This document shows positions 23,315-32,119 of a stretch of DNA of 64,000 nt, in pieces. Location: NCBI GenBank assembly GCA_031292055.1, contig JARLHV010000014.1, positions 1-64,000 of the forward strand. The letters are read 5' to 3'. Origin of the DNA: Desulfosporosinus sp. GTDB taxonomy: Bacteria > Bacillota > Desulfitobacteriia > Desulfitobacteriales > Desulfitobacteriaceae. Position numbers and translations under genes: made by a program. Position 1 is the first letter of the stretch. The number at the start of each line of letters is the position of its first letter. The notes under the pieces are model-generated. The model had not been told where the DNA came from. It did not search any database and saw only the letters and a list, made by a program, of their open reading frames with translations.

Positions 23315-25831
23315 ATGGGCGAAACGTTCTCCTCTGACGATACTAATATTACAAAATATAGCTTTGCTGAGCTTTTTGATTTGAATGAAATTCAAAAACT
23401 TCAGGATTTATTTTCTGCTGCGATGGGTGTTACTTCAATAATCACAGAGCCTGACGGGACCCCAATAACTGAACCCAGCGGTTTGGGTAGTGTATGTAAT
23501 GAAATAGTAAAAGAAACCGCAATAGATCTTAAGAGTCCCAATAAAGCCGGTCCTAAAAACCAAAGCGGCGTAGGTGGTGGTTTGTTGGATGAAGGTGCAA
23601 CGATTGTTGTTGAGGGTAGCCATATTGCTAGCTGGTTGATCGGGCAGGTTCTCAATAAAGATTATCAGAATGTCTGTAACTTTCTTCTTATAACTGTACA
23701 GCAACTTTCAAAGTATGCTCTCAAGAATATTGAGTTAACTCATGAAATTAAGTGTAAAGCATTAAATGAAATAGCGATTATAAACTTAAATCAAGATCTT
23801 GAAAGAATGATAAAGGAAAGAACGACACAACTTGAAGCGAGTAATGCAGAGTTGGAAGAAATCAATGCCATGCTCGAAGAGAGTAATGCAGAGCTGGAAG
23901 AAATCAATGCCATGCTTGAAGAAGAAATCCTTAAACGCCAACAGGCTGAAGCAGAAACTAAGAAATTAAATGAAGAATTAGAAAATAAGGTTATAGAGCG
24001 GACAAATCAGCTTCAGGATATGAATACCCTCTTGGAAGAAGAGATCATTGAGAAAATGAGGACAGAGTATGAGCTGAGTAAAGAAAGATTCTTTACAGAT
24101 GCCTTATTTAATTGTGTTCCGGGGATGATTTATCTCTATAACGACAAAAATGAATTGGTGAGATGGAACAAGAAACACGAGGAGATGACGGGGTATCCCT
24201 CGGAAGAGTTGGCTCATATGAAGTTATTGGATTGGTATCAAGAGGATAACAAAAGCCTATCGAATGTAATGGAAGGAATTAAAAGGGCAACTCAGAATGG
24301 ATTTGGGGATGCCGAGGCAAATTTGCAAAAAAAGGATGGCTCAGAAATACCCATGTACCTCACTGCCAGTCCTGTAATTATTGATGGCAAACCATATTTT
24401 GCGGGGATAGGAATTGACATTACCGAGCGTAAGCGGATGTATGAAAGGCTGGAAAAATATCAGGTTCTTACTGAAAAGGCCAACGTTGCTATGCTGTTCA
24501 TAGACAAAGCAGGAAATATTCTTGAAGCTAACGATGCAGCGACAAAAATTTATGGTTATACATATCAAGAATTTTCAACAATGAATGTTAATGATTTGAG
24601 GGATCTTAGCAAAACGTCCGATATAATTGAGCAAATGGAATTAGCCGATAGTGAAGGGATTATTTTTGAAACAATTCATTATCTCAAAGATGGTGCTCCT
24701 ATTAATGTCGAAGTGAGTTCTCAAGGAACTTTTATAGGAAAGAAAAGAGTCTTGCTCAGCATCATAAGAGATATCACTGAGCGCACAAAAAAAGAAGACG
24801 AAAATCGATATCTAAGTTATCACGATGTTTTAACAGGTCTTTATAACAGACGATTTTATAAAGAAGAAATTAAACGCTTAGATACTGAAAGGAATCTTCC
24901 TATTTCAATAATTATGGGGGATGTAAATGGGTTAAAACTTGCCAATGATGCTTTTGGTCATAACAAAGGTGATGAACTTTTGCAAAAAGCGGCAATAGCT
25001 ATTCAAAGTGCGTGCAGACCTGAGGATTTGGTTGCTCGCTGGGGTGGCGATGAATTTGTCATTCTGCTGCCCAAAACTAAACAAGAAGAAGTAGAAGAAA
25101 TAGTTAAAAGAATAAAAAACGCGTATTTCAATGTCCAGGTTAATGCTATTCGTGTCAGTATTTCCTTTGGTTGGGATACTAAGCTGAAAAGTGACGAAGA
25201 TATCTTAAAAGTCTTAAAAAGTGCTGAGGATTCTATGTATAATCATAAAATTGTTGAAAATGAAAGTATAAGAGGTAATGCTATCAGCACAATCATTAAT
25301 ACCTTGCATGAAAAAAACCCCAGAGAAGAACAACATTCCCAAAGAGTAAGCGAAATATGCCAGACTATAGGAAGAGCCTTAGGCTTTTCTGAACTGAAAG
25401 TTGACAAACTTAAAGTTGTTGGTCTCCTCCATGATATAGGGAAAATTGCAATCGAAGAAGGTATACTTAATAAGCCTGGAAAACTTACAAAACAGGAACG
25501 GGATGAGATAAAGCGTCATCCCGATATTGGGTATAGGATACTAAGTTCTTCGTATGAAATGTTAGACCTAGCAGATTGTATATTGGCACATCATGAACGA
25601 TGGGATGGGACAGGTTATCCAAAAGGTTTAAAAGGTGAAGCTATTCCGCTAGTAGCCCGAATTATTGCCCTTGCTGACAGTTATGATGCTATGACTAGTG
25701 AACGCCCTTATCGAAATGCATTGAGTGAAGAAGAGGTTCTTGCGGAAATCCGAAATAACGCTGGTAGTCAGTTTGATCCTGAGATCGCGAAGATATTTAT
25801 TGAACAGGTCTTAGTCAAGCGATGGGTTTAA
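23315..25831 (+). CDS. PocR-like/PAS/GGDEF/HD-GYP cyclic-di-GMP protein
   Basis: An 838-residue cytosolic signalling protein with both cyclic-di-GMP synthesis and breakdown modules. A PocR-like sensory domain (about 9-145) lacks the usual cysteine-rich centre. A coiled coil (about 150-255) includes a doubled SNAELEEINAMLEE unit. Two PAS domains follow (about 258-375 and 385-495). The GGDEF domain (about 505-655) has an intact RWGGDEF active site (about 574-580) preceded at the standard distance by RPED, an RxxD inhibitory site. The HD-GYP domain (about 660-838) has HDIGK (about 706) and HHERWDGTGYP (about 758-768). All catalytic signatures look intact. The ATG at 23315 follows AAAGGTAAGG. Confidence 0.88.
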   Translation: MGETFSSDDTNITKYSFAELFDLNEIQKLQDLFSAAMGVTSIITEPDGTPITEPSGLGSVCNEIVKETAIDLKSPNKAGPKNQSGVGGGLLDEGATIVVEGSHIASWLIGQVLNKDYQNVCNFLLITVQQLSKYALKNIELTHEIKCKALNEIAIINLNQDLERMIKERTTQLEASNAELEEINAMLEESNAELEEINAMLEEEILKRQQAEAETKKLNEELENKVIERTNQLQDMNTLLEEEIIEKMRTEYELSKERFFTDALFNCVPGMIYLYNDKNELVRWNKKHEEMTGYPSEELAHMKLLDWYQEDNKSLSNVMEGIKRATQNGFGDAEANLQKKDGSEIPMYLTASPVIIDGKPYFAGIGIDITERKRMYERLEKYQVLTEKANVAMLFIDKAGNILEANDAATKIYGYTYQEFSTMNVNDLRDLSKTSDIIEQMELADSEGIIFETIHYLKDGAPINVEVSSQGTFIGKKRVLLSIIRDITERTKKEDENRYLSYHDVLTGLYNRRFYKEEIKRLDTERNLPISIIMGDVNGLKLANDAFGHNKGDELLQKAAIAIQSACRPEDLVARWGGDEFVILLPKTKQEEVEEIVKRIKNAYFNVQVNAIRVSISFGWDTKLKSDEDILKVLKSAEDSMYNHKIVENESIRGNAISTIINTLHEKNPREEQHSQRVSEICQTIGRALGFSELKVDKLKVVGLLHDIGKIAIEEGILNKPGKLTKQERDEIKRHPDIGYRILSSSYEMLDLADCILAHHERWDGTGYPKGLKGEAIPLVARIIALADSYDAMTSERPYRNALSEEEVLAEIRNNAGSQFDPEIAKIFIEQVLVKRWV

Positions 25832-25866
25832 GGAATTAGATTCGAATTTATAGCATCAATTTCCAA

Positions 25867-25896
25867 GTATGATCTTGATCAAATGGTCGAATAATA
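25867..25896 (+). promoter_or_regulatory. possible sigma-G promoter of the SASP-like gene
   Basis: GTATG (25867-25871) fits the GHATR -35 pattern and AATAATA (25890-25896) matches six of seven positions of CATNHTA, with an 18-base spacer. It lies about 90 bases before the gene. Confidence 0.35.
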
Positions 25897-25983
25897 CTAT
25901 TAGACAAAAATTCAAAATTAAGCAAGGCAGCAGCGAAGCAGGTCTGCTGTTTTTAGAAAATAGTCTCTAAGGAGGTGTAAGCT

Positions 25984-26112
25984 TTGGCTAAGACCACCAA
26001 ACCAATGGTCCAACTCACACCAGAATTAGAAAAATTCAAGTATGAAGTAGCTCAAGAGATTGGGATTGCTAATCGAAAACACAAAAGTTTTCCTAATTCG
26101 CCACAGAAATAA
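25984..26112 (+). CDS. short alpha/beta-type SASP-like spore protein
   Basis: A 42-residue protein, TTG start at 25984 with an excellent site (AGGAGGTG) eight bases upstream. Residues 11-28 (LTPELEKFKYEVAQEIGI) match the first conserved region of alpha/beta small acid-soluble spore proteins, including the E-V-A-Q-E stretch where GPR protease cuts true SASPs. The second conserved, DNA-binding half of the family (the GG and TKRL part, giving about 60-75 residues) is absent; the tail is basic and ends NSPQK. The gene faces gpr across a shared terminator. It may bind spore DNA weakly, or be a GPR substrate with another role. Confidence 0.65.
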   Translation: MAKTTKPMVQLTPELEKFKYEVAQEIGIANRKHKSFPNSPQK

Positions 26113-26120
26113 TGATCTAG

Positions 26121-26157
26121 GCGAGAAGGGTTAGGTTTTAATAACCTAACCCTTCGC
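26121..26157. terminator. bidirectional terminator between the SASP-like gene and gpr
   Basis: GCG-GAAGGGTTAGGTT (26121-26137, one bulged A) pairs with AACCTAACCCTTCGC (26143-26157). The two genes converge on it; it serves both stops at 26112 and 26171. Confidence 0.65.
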
Positions 26158-26170
26158 TTGTTGTTCAGGC

Positions 26171-27157
26171 TTATTGCAAATAATGCTCATAGTCCTCACG
26201 ATCAATGCCCGGATGCAAGCTGATTGCCAAAGCGCCAGCGATGATCTTAGCCGATGTTTTGATGAGCAAGTCAATTTCTTTGGGGGTAACCATTAGGTTT
26301 CCTTGGAAAGGAGCAAGTACATCATCGATGATTTGACTGAATGTTTCAGTCTTTATGCCTTTATAAAGTTTATATAAGGTTGGACTAGTGACGAATTGTT
26401 CAAAAACACCTTCAACGACATCATGAGCGATTATAGCAGCATTTACGACAGTAGGTAGTCCGATGGCAATTACTCGACAGCCTAATGTTTCTTCGTTTAT
26501 ACCAGATCGTGTGTTTCCAACCCCTGATCCGGGGTGAATGCCAGTATCGGCAAGTTGAATGCTTGTACCAACACGTTCTAAAGAGCCAGCAGCAAGGGCA
26601 TCAATGGCAATAACCAGATCGGGCTTGACATGATCTACTATGCCACGAATAATTTCAGCGGTTTCAATTCCAGTGATCCCCAATACACCTGGAGAAAGGG
26701 CACTTATTTTTCGCATTTGACCGTGTAATTCATGGGGGGAGAGTTGGAAAAGATGGCGAGTAACCATTGTTTTGTTAATGACTTGAGGACCTAAGGCATC
26801 GGGTGTAGCATTCCAGTTACCTAACCCGATTAAGAGAATACTGGCATCATCTTTAAGATTCATCAATTTGATTAATCTATCGGCGAGAATGTGGGTAATA
26901 TCTTCATGTACGAGATGATTGTTATTCCGGATTTCTGGAGCATCAATGGTAATGTATTGTCCTTTTGGTTTACCAATTGCTTCAACTCCTTCTTCGGTCT
27001 CAACAGTAATGGTTGTGACCTTGGCATACTCCAGTTGTTGTTCATCCATTAGGACGCCGGGGATTTCTTCTCCGCTTTCTCCACGCAGGAGTTGATGAGC
27101 TTCAACGGCTAAATCAAGCTGAACATTGAGGTGTCGATAAAATTCTGATTTTTTCAT
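26171..27157 (-). CDS. gpr: GPR endopeptidase (spore protease)
   Basis: A 328-residue aspartic-type protease (family A25) that degrades SASPs during germination. The N-terminal part LNVQLDLAVEAHQLL (about 9-23) matches the region around the propeptide processing site. The core has GLGNWNATPDALGPQV (about 113-128), VIAIDALAAGS (about 186-196) and IHPGSGVGNTRSGINEETLG (about 209-228), all family signatures. I take the ATG at 27157, with AAAGGAG upstream; the ATG at 27181 has none. A sigma-G-like promoter and a leader hairpin lie upstream. Its likely substrate gene is next door. Confidence 0.93.
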   Translation of the reverse strand: MKKSEFYRHLNVQLDLAVEAHQLLRGESGEEIPGVLMDEQQLEYAKVTTITVETEEGVEAIGKPKGQYITIDAPEIRNNNHLVHEDITHILADRLIKLMNLKDDASILLIGLGNWNATPDALGPQVINKTMVTRHLFQLSPHELHGQMRKISALSPGVLGITGIETAEIIRGIVDHVKPDLVIAIDALAAGSLERVGTSIQLADTGIHPGSGVGNTRSGINEETLGCRVIAIGLPTVVNAAIIAHDVVEGVFEQFVTSPTLYKLYKGIKTETFSQIIDDVLAPFQGNLMVTPKEIDLLIKTSAKIIAGALAISLHPGIDREDYEHYLQ

Positions 27158-27183
27158 GCGTCTATACTCCTTTAAATACATTT

Positions 27184-27221
27184 AAAAAAGTCACTGGGGC
27201 TTAAGATTATAAGCTCCAGTG
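27184..27221 (-). terminator. terminator-like hairpin in the gpr leader
   Basis: On the minus strand CACTGGAGCTTA (27221-27210) pairs with TAAGCCCCAGTG (27203-27192), with one G.T pair, followed by six T (27189-27184). It has the full form of an intrinsic terminator yet lies 27 bases before the gpr start codon and downstream of its likely promoter. Confidence 0.6.
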
Positions 27222-27272
27222 AACAGAGAGGAAAAACGAAAGGAAGAACGGGATGGGGGAAGGTGCCATAGT

Positions 27273-27301
27273 TAGTATAGGCAAAAGTTAAAATGTTATA
27301 C
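27273..27301 (-). promoter_or_regulatory. probable sigma-G promoter of gpr
   Basis: Minus strand: GTATA (27301-27297), 17-base spacer, TATACTA (27279-27273). This fits the forespore pattern GHATR / CATNHTA at all but one position. Bacillus gpr is known to be read by forespore sigma factors, so the match is expected. Confidence 0.5.
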
Positions 27302-27432
27302 ACGCAATTTAGGAAGAATTTTCATAGGCTATAGGCTATGGTATACTAATAACCAAAGAGATTTTCTCTAAATATTATAGTTTTAGCTGTAAAGCGCAAT
27401 AGGCTCTGTTATAATATAAAATGGAGGATTTT

Positions 27433-27984
27433 ATGAGGATTATTGCAGGTGAGATGCGCGGCCGTCACCTTAAGGCGGTAGGAGGAAGGCAAACGCGTCC
27501 GACCTCGGATAAAGTAAAGGGTGCGATTTTTAATGTTCTTGGGGATAAGGTCTTGGATGCACGAGTATTAGACCTTTTTGCTGGAACTGGAAACCTGGCG
27601 ATTGAAGCACTTTCTCGTGGTTCTCGCGAAGTGGTACTGGTAGAAAATAGTCTTGACGCGCATAAGGTTATACGCGATAACCTTCAAAAAATTGGGGTAT
27701 GTCATAAGGCCAAACTTCTATTGATGGATGCCTTTCAATATATAGACAAATACCCTGCGGAGGTTTTTGATCTTATTTTTCTGGATCCCCCTTATCATAA
27801 GGAACTTGTTACAAAAGCCCTCTTGACTGTAAAGGAACTCTCTTATTTAGCACCATTTGGCGTTATTATCGCCGAAACAGCTAAAGATGAAGAATTGAAT
27901 GGGGATATCTACCCGTTGGAGATTCGTAAGATAGGCGAATATGGGGACACAAAAGTATGGTATTTACAGAGAACGGATGTATGA
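27433..27984 (+). CDS. rsmD: 16S rRNA (guanine966-N2)-methyltransferase
   Basis: A 183-residue SAM-dependent methyltransferase that modifies a guanine in 16S rRNA during 30S assembly. Family features: the N-terminal MRIIAGEMRGRHL, a basic RPTSDKVKGAIFNVL segment, SAM motif DLFAGTGNLAIEALSRG (about 45-61), and DLIFLDPPY (about 115-123) as the catalytic DPPY. GGAGG lies between the two possible starts, so ATG 27433 is used. Divergent from gpr. coaD, its common neighbour, is not next to it here. Confidence 0.92.
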   Translation: MRIIAGEMRGRHLKAVGGRQTRPTSDKVKGAIFNVLGDKVLDARVLDLFAGTGNLAIEALSRGSREVVLVENSLDAHKVIRDNLQKIGVCHKAKLLLMDAFQYIDKYPAEVFDLIFLDPPYHKELVTKALLTVKELSYLAPFGVIIAETAKDEELNGDIYPLEIRKIGEYGDTKVWYLQRTDV

Positions 27985-28001
27985 TGAGAGGGAGGATATA
28001 A

Positions 28002-28502
28002 GTGGAAAGCGATATCTTGAGTTTACTTATTGAAGTGGAAGAAATTGTGGATCATGGGCCAAAGATCCCGATGACGGGGAAAGTTTTGGTCGATGACACT
28101 GTGATCTTTGAATTACTGGATCGTGTCAGGGCAGCCTTGCCAGAGGAGTTAAGCAATGCTAAATGGGTTTTAAAAGAACGGGAACGAATTTTGAATGAAG
28201 CTCAAGTAGAAGCGCAGAGACTCATGGAGCGAGGAAAAAATTACGTTGATAAAATGGCTGTAGAAAATGAAGTGGTTAAGCAGGCCCAGATCTATGGAGA
28301 AGACATCGTTCGACAGGCGCAAACATTCGCCCATGATGTCAAGATTGGGGCTGTCCAATACGCTGATGAAATGCTTCAGCATCTTGAACAGAGCTTGTAC
28401 GAGACGCTTCAATCATTGCGTAAAAATCGAGAGCAATTAAAGGAGTTAGCTAAAGAAGAACGCGATCCGCCAAGTAATCCTGAAAGAGAGAAGAGTGAGT
28501 AG
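28002..28502 (+). CDS. coiled-coil protein of unknown function
   Basis: A 166-residue soluble protein, GTG start at 28002 after GAGGGAGG. Residues 1-50 are mildly acidic; from about 50 to 155 it is predicted to be one long charged helix (WVLKERERILNEAQVEAQRLMERGKN...) with heptad character, resembling ATP-synthase b-type or DivIVA-like coiled coils. Related genes of this kind sit between rsmD/coaD and ylbJ in clostridia. It lies 17 bases after rsmD and is likely in its operon. No function is assigned. Confidence 0.65.
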   Translation: MESDILSLLIEVEEIVDHGPKIPMTGKVLVDDTVIFELLDRVRAALPEELSNAKWVLKERERILNEAQVEAQRLMERGKNYVDKMAVENEVVKQAQIYGEDIVRQAQTFAHDVKIGAVQYADEMLQHLEQSLYETLQSLRKNREQLKELAKEERDPPSNPEREKSE

Positions 28503-28521
28503 ATCTACTTACTCTTCTCTC
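28486..28521 (+). terminator. 36-bp palindrome spanning the stop codon, probable terminator
   Basis: GAGAGAAGAGTGAGTAGA and its near-exact reverse complement meet at 28503/28504 with one mismatch (18-position arms). A T-rich run (CTCTTTTCTC) follows. The stem includes the end of the 28002 gene. Confidence 0.5.
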
Positions 28522-28545
28522 ATACTCTTTTCTCATTTCACTCAG

Positions 28546-28618
28546 TCAGAAAGTATGTGCAACTAGGCGGCCATTGATCATGAATGCCTTGTGTCCCTGC
28601 CCACCAAGCTTTCTTTAC
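28546..28618 (+). repeat. shortened copy of a dispersed intergenic repeat
   Basis: TCAGAAAGTAT, then GTGCAACTAGGCGGCC, and finally CACCAAGCTTTCTTTAC match, in order, elements of the two tandem copies at 53766-54005 (TCAGAAAGTAT, GTGCAACTAAGGC, GCC, CACCAGCCGAGTTTTCTTTATAC). The central part differs. Confidence 0.5.
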
Positions 28619-28649
28619 GGCCTATCGCCTTAAGTGAAAATAAGGCGTT

Positions 28650-29804
28650 TTATTGCAGAGTTTGTCTGATCAAGGCAAGTACTGCAAGCAGGGCCATGAT
28701 CCCGATAAAGACAAGGGAACTTAAGTGCCAAGTATTCAACCAGAGGGCGGTTGTGCTGGGGATTTGCAGAGGAGAAAAGGATGCTGTAGGTATCTTCGCA
28801 AACAGAAGAAAAAGTTGACTTAGTACTAAAGCAAAGATTGCTTGAAGAGCCCGGGCAATTACAAATGAGGAAAAACGCAGATCAGTGCCACTGATTAAGC
28901 CGGCAACTTGGGCGAATACTGAAAGGCCACCCCAGCCCATAATTAGGGTAAGGAGAGCTACTTGCTGATGGAGCAAAGGAAGGGCTTGGATTGTCTCTTG
29001 GCAACCTAAGGTCATTTCAAAAAGGCCATTGAAAAAAGCTTGAAAAACAGGAACCTGAACAACCCGAATAACATTATGACTAAGTATAGCTAAAATTAAG
29101 GTGATGTGCCAGATGTTTAATAGGCGTAGAATCACGGCAAAGAAGGCCATAAAACCAGCTACCATGAGCACGGTCGTTGTGCTTTGTCTGATGGCAGCGC
29201 CGAGAATTTCTCCTAAGGTTCGATTGTCTCTGGTTTGGGCTTTCTTCATTTCCTGCCAAGCTCGCTTCAATGACGGCAAATGCTTCGGATCCTGAGAGCC
29301 AGGTGTGACGCGATAAAAACGGAAGAGGAATCCAACCATTATATTGGCGAGATAAACCGAACTGGAAAGTATTATACCGAGCGTAGGTTGGCCTAACATT
29401 CCAGAAGCGACAGCACCAAACATGAAGCCAGGGCTGGGGTTATTCGTAAAAGCTAAGAGGCGTTCTCCTTCTTCACGGCTGATTTCTCCCGCTTGACGAA
29501 GCTGTGCTGTTAGGACTGCGCCCATAGGAAAACCTGATGTAAAACCCATAGCGACAACAAAGGCGGCCTTGCCGGGGAGGCGAAAAAATGGGCGCATGAA
29601 TGCTTCCAGAAGAATACCGAGGAAATGAACAAATCCTGATGCCATCAGGAGCTCGGAAAGAATGAAAAAGGGGAGCAAAGCAGGGAGGACAAAACGCCAC
29701 CATAAGGTCAACCCTCCGCTTGCTGAGCTAAGCACTTCCTGAGGATAGATAAACATGCCAAGGGCAAGAAGACTTAAGGCAACGACACGGGCAACTGTGG
29801 ACAC
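28650..29804 (-). CDS. ylbJ: YlbJ-type sporulation integral membrane protein
   Basis: A 384-residue membrane protein with about nine hydrophobic segments of the nucleoside-recognition/gate family. Recognisable parts are WWRFVLPALLPFFILSELL near the N-terminus and GFTSGFPMGAVLTAQLRQAGEIS, matching YlbJ. In Bacillus, ylbJ is a sigma-E gene needed for heat-resistant spores. The start is GTG at 29804 with GGGAGGTGAT just upstream on the minus strand; the longer reading to 30077 has no site and is not hydrophobic. Divergent from ackA. Confidence 0.82.
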   Translation of the reverse strand: MSTVARVVALSLLALGMFIYPQEVLSSASGGLTLWWRFVLPALLPFFILSELLMASGFVHFLGILLEAFMRPFFRLPGKAAFVVAMGFTSGFPMGAVLTAQLRQAGEISREEGERLLAFTNNPSPGFMFGAVASGMLGQPTLGIILSSSVYLANIMVGFLFRFYRVTPGSQDPKHLPSLKRAWQEMKKAQTRDNRTLGEILGAAIRQSTTTVLMVAGFMAFFAVILRLLNIWHITLILAILSHNVIRVVQVPVFQAFFNGLFEMTLGCQETIQALPLLHQQVALLTLIMGWGGLSVFAQVAGLISGTDLRFSSFVIARALQAIFALVLSQLFLLFAKIPTASFSPLQIPSTTALWLNTWHLSSLVFIGIMALLAVLALIRQTLQ

Positions 29805-30113
29805 GAAATTATCACCTCCCTTCCTACATTTATATGGAAGAAATTCAAGTACTAGAAGTTGGACTTTCAGTTTGACCTTGTAGCGGAAGCAAATCGTTGC
29901 TTGAGTGGAGTTTGCCGTTGGCAAAATTTTCTGAAATTTGTCCAATAATAATGATGTAAGGGGTTGATAAGATCGGAAATTCTGTGCTACACTCAGGGAG
30001 TAAGTAAATTGAATAGGGCAGATCTGGAAAATGGAGAAATGAAAATTGGTTGTATTGTGAGAATTGAAAAGAATCATTGGGGTTGGGCAAAAAAATATAA
30101 GGGGGCATAATTC
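29805..30113. other. divergent promoter region of ylbJ and ackA
   Basis: About 300 bases between divergently read ylbJ and ackA. Apart from the two ribosome sites (GGGAGGTGAT on the minus strand, AAGGGGG before ackA) I see no clear repeat, riboswitch or terminator. Confidence 0.3.
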
Positions 30114-31310
30114 ATGAAAATTCTTGTTGTTAATTGTGGGAGTTCTTCACTTAAATATCAGTTGATGGACATGACTACAAAAGATTCCGTCGGCATAGGG
30201 CTGGTAGAGCGCATTGGTCTTGAGGGCGCTGTACTGACTCATCGTACAGCCTCTGGAGAAAAAGAAGTTATTACAACCGAAATTCCGAATCATACTGTCG
30301 CTATTGAGCTGGTATTGAAGGTGTTGGTGTCTCCTGAATATGGTGCGGTTAAAGATTTAAAGGAGATTTCAGCGGTTGGACATCGCGTTGTACATGGCGG
30401 GGAAAATTTTGCACAATCCGCAATAATTAATGATAAGGTCATGCAAGCTATCCAAGACTGCATCGAGCTAGCGCCACTTCATAATCCTCCCAATATTGCA
30501 GGAATTGAAGCCTGCCAGAAACTTATGCCGGGGATTCCTCAAGTGGCGGTTTTTGATACGGCTTTTCATCAAACCATGCCTGATTATGCTTATCTCTATG
30601 GATTAACTTATGAGCTTTATGAAAAATACAAAATTCGGAGATATGGTTTTCATGGAACATCCCATAAATATGTTAGTCAGCGTGCTGCGGCCCTACTCGG
30701 AAAACCTGCCGAAGAGCTGAAGCTCATCACCTGCCATTTAGGTAACGGTTCTTCAATTACCGCTATTAAAGGAGGGAAATCCATTGAAACATCTATGGGC
30801 TTCACTCCTTTGCAAGGGCTTTTGATGGGAACGCGCTCCGGAGACTTGGATCCGGCAATTGTCACCTATATTATGCGTAAAGAGAACCTTGATTCTGACC
30901 AAATCGACAATTTCTTGAATAAGAAATGTGGTGTGCTTGGGGTTTCAGGGGTAAGCAGTGACTTCCGCGACATTGAGAAGGCCGCCGAGGAAGGCAATTA
31001 CCGTGCTAAGCTCGCCTTAGAGATTTTTGCCTATCAAGCTAAAAAATATATTGGCTCCTACGCCGCTACGTTGAACGGGGTGGATGCCATTATCTTTACG
31101 GCTGGACTCGGGGAAAATTCATTCACTATGCGGGCAGCTATTTGCGCTAATATGAGTTATTTAGGCATAAACGTCGATCAAGAAAAAAATAAAGTTCGGG
31201 GTGTAGAAGTGGATGTTTCTGAAACGAACGCCGCTTGCCGGGTTTTAGTTATTCCGACAAATGAGGAATTGATGATCGCTTTAGATACGTACGAATTAAC
31301 TCGCTCGTAG
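30114..31310 (+). CDS. ackA: acetate kinase
   Basis: A 398-residue enzyme that makes ATP from ADP and acetyl phosphate (reversible). It shows the ASKHA-fold signatures: [12 protein letters not shown] (about 5-16), [14 protein letters not shown] (about 176-189), [12 protein letters not shown] (about 206-217) and FTAGLGENS (about 325-333). AAGGGGG lies upstream of the ATG. No phosphotransacetylase gene adjoins it; the next gene (yceD) has its own promoter. Confidence 0.95.
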   Translation: MKILVVNCGSSSLKYQLMDMTTKDSVGIGLVERIGLEGAVLTHRTASGEKEVITTEIPNHTVAIELVLKVLVSPEYGAVKDLKEISAVGHRVVHGGENFAQSAIINDKVMQAIQDCIELAPLHNPPNIAGIEACQKLMPGIPQVAVFDTAFHQTMPDYAYLYGLTYELYEKYKIRRYGFHGTSHKYVSQRAAALLGKPAEELKLITCHLGNGSSITAIKGGKSIETSMGFTPLQGLLMGTRSGDLDPAIVTYIMRKENLDSDQIDNFLNKKCGVLGVSGVSSDFRDIEKAAEEGNYRAKLALEIFAYQAKKYIGSYAATLNGVDAIIFTAGLGENSFTMRAAICANMSYLGINVDQEKNKVRGVEVDVSETNAACRVLVIPTNEELMIALDTYELTRS

Positions 31311-31330
31311 GGGTACGATACATCGGCCCC

Positions 31331-31359
31331 TTGACAAAGAAAAATGTGCCAACTATAAT
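31331..31359 (+). promoter_or_regulatory. consensus sigma-A promoter for yceD-rpmF
   Basis: TTGACA (31331-31336), exactly 17 bases, TATAAT (31354-31359): a perfect match to the vegetative consensus. The start codon at 31386 lies 27 bases downstream, so the leader is short. Confidence 0.8.
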
Positions 31360-31385
31360 AGTGGATGTGTATTGGGGTGAATAAT

Positions 31386-31895
31386 GTGAAAGTGAATGTA
31401 GCCCAAGTTCGTTACAGAGAAGGTGAAAGTGTCTGTTTCGATTTAGTTGAAGATTTTTCTTCCTTCGATTTGGGAACAGAAATCCTTTCGTTTCAAGCAC
31501 CGGTACATGTTCAACTTCAGGTAAACAACACAAGTAAAGTGTTGCTGGTTCACGGGAAGATTGATACGAAACTTAACGCGACGTGTGGACTCTGTTTGGA
31601 GACGTTCGTTTATCCATTAAGTCTCTCCTTCCAGGATGAATGGATTTTTCGAGCGCAGGCGACAGACGATCTTTTAGAGACAGCACTCATTTTGGACAAA
31701 GACGAGATTGAGATCAATGAGCGAATTTTTGAACAAATTGTGTTAGCTTTACCTATGAAGTTTATTTGTTCAGCAGAGTGTCAGGGGCTATGTCCGACCT
31801 GTGGTGCGAACCGAAATCTGGCTCCGTGTCATTGCGGGGAAAACGACATTGACCCTCGGTTAGCGGCACTGGCCAAGTGGCAATCCAAGGACTGA
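31386..31895 (+). CDS. DUF177/YceD family protein
   Basis: A 169-residue protein of the YceD family, which is almost always encoded just before rpmF, as here. Conserved cysteines occur as CGLC (about 61-64) and a C-terminal cluster CSAECQGLCPTCG...CHC (about 129-150), likely binding a metal. In bacteria and plants, YceD relatives are connected to 23S rRNA and ribosome biogenesis. GTG at 31386 has GGGGTGA six bases upstream; the ATG at 31365 overlaps the promoter region. Confidence 0.82.
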   Translation: MKVNVAQVRYREGESVCFDLVEDFSSFDLGTEILSFQAPVHVQLQVNNTSKVLLVHGKIDTKLNATCGLCLETFVYPLSLSFQDEWIFRAQATDDLLETALILDKDEIEINERIFEQIVLALPMKFICSAECQGLCPTCGANRNLAPCHCGENDIDPRLAALAKWQSKD

Positions 31896-31927
31896 TTAAT
31901 TTTAGAGAACCTAAAGGGGGTGTAATT

Positions 31928-32107
31928 ATGGGTGTTCCGCAACATCGCCAATCGAAAGCAAGAGTACGTAAACGTCGGGCTATGTGGAAACTTACTGCAC
32001 CAAACCACATCGAATGCCCCCAATGCCATAAACCGAAAATGCCGCATTATATATGCCCTAGCTGTGGGTATTATAATTCCAAGGTAGTTATCGCTGTCGA
32101 ATCATAA
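31928..32107 (+). CDS. rpmF: 50S ribosomal protein L32
   Basis: A 59-residue ribosomal protein with the N-terminal MGVPQHRQSKARVRKRR and a zinc-binding CPQCHKPK...CPSCGYY (cysteine pairs at about 30-33 and 43-46), so the zinc-bound form. AAAGGGGGTG lies upstream of the ATG at 31928. It is followed by a terminator, separating it from the fatty-acid operon. Confidence 0.96.
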   Translation: MGVPQHRQSKARVRKRRAMWKLTAPNHIECPQCHKPKMPHYICPSCGYYNSKVVIAVES

Positions 32108-32119
32108 GGTTTAGCGCGC

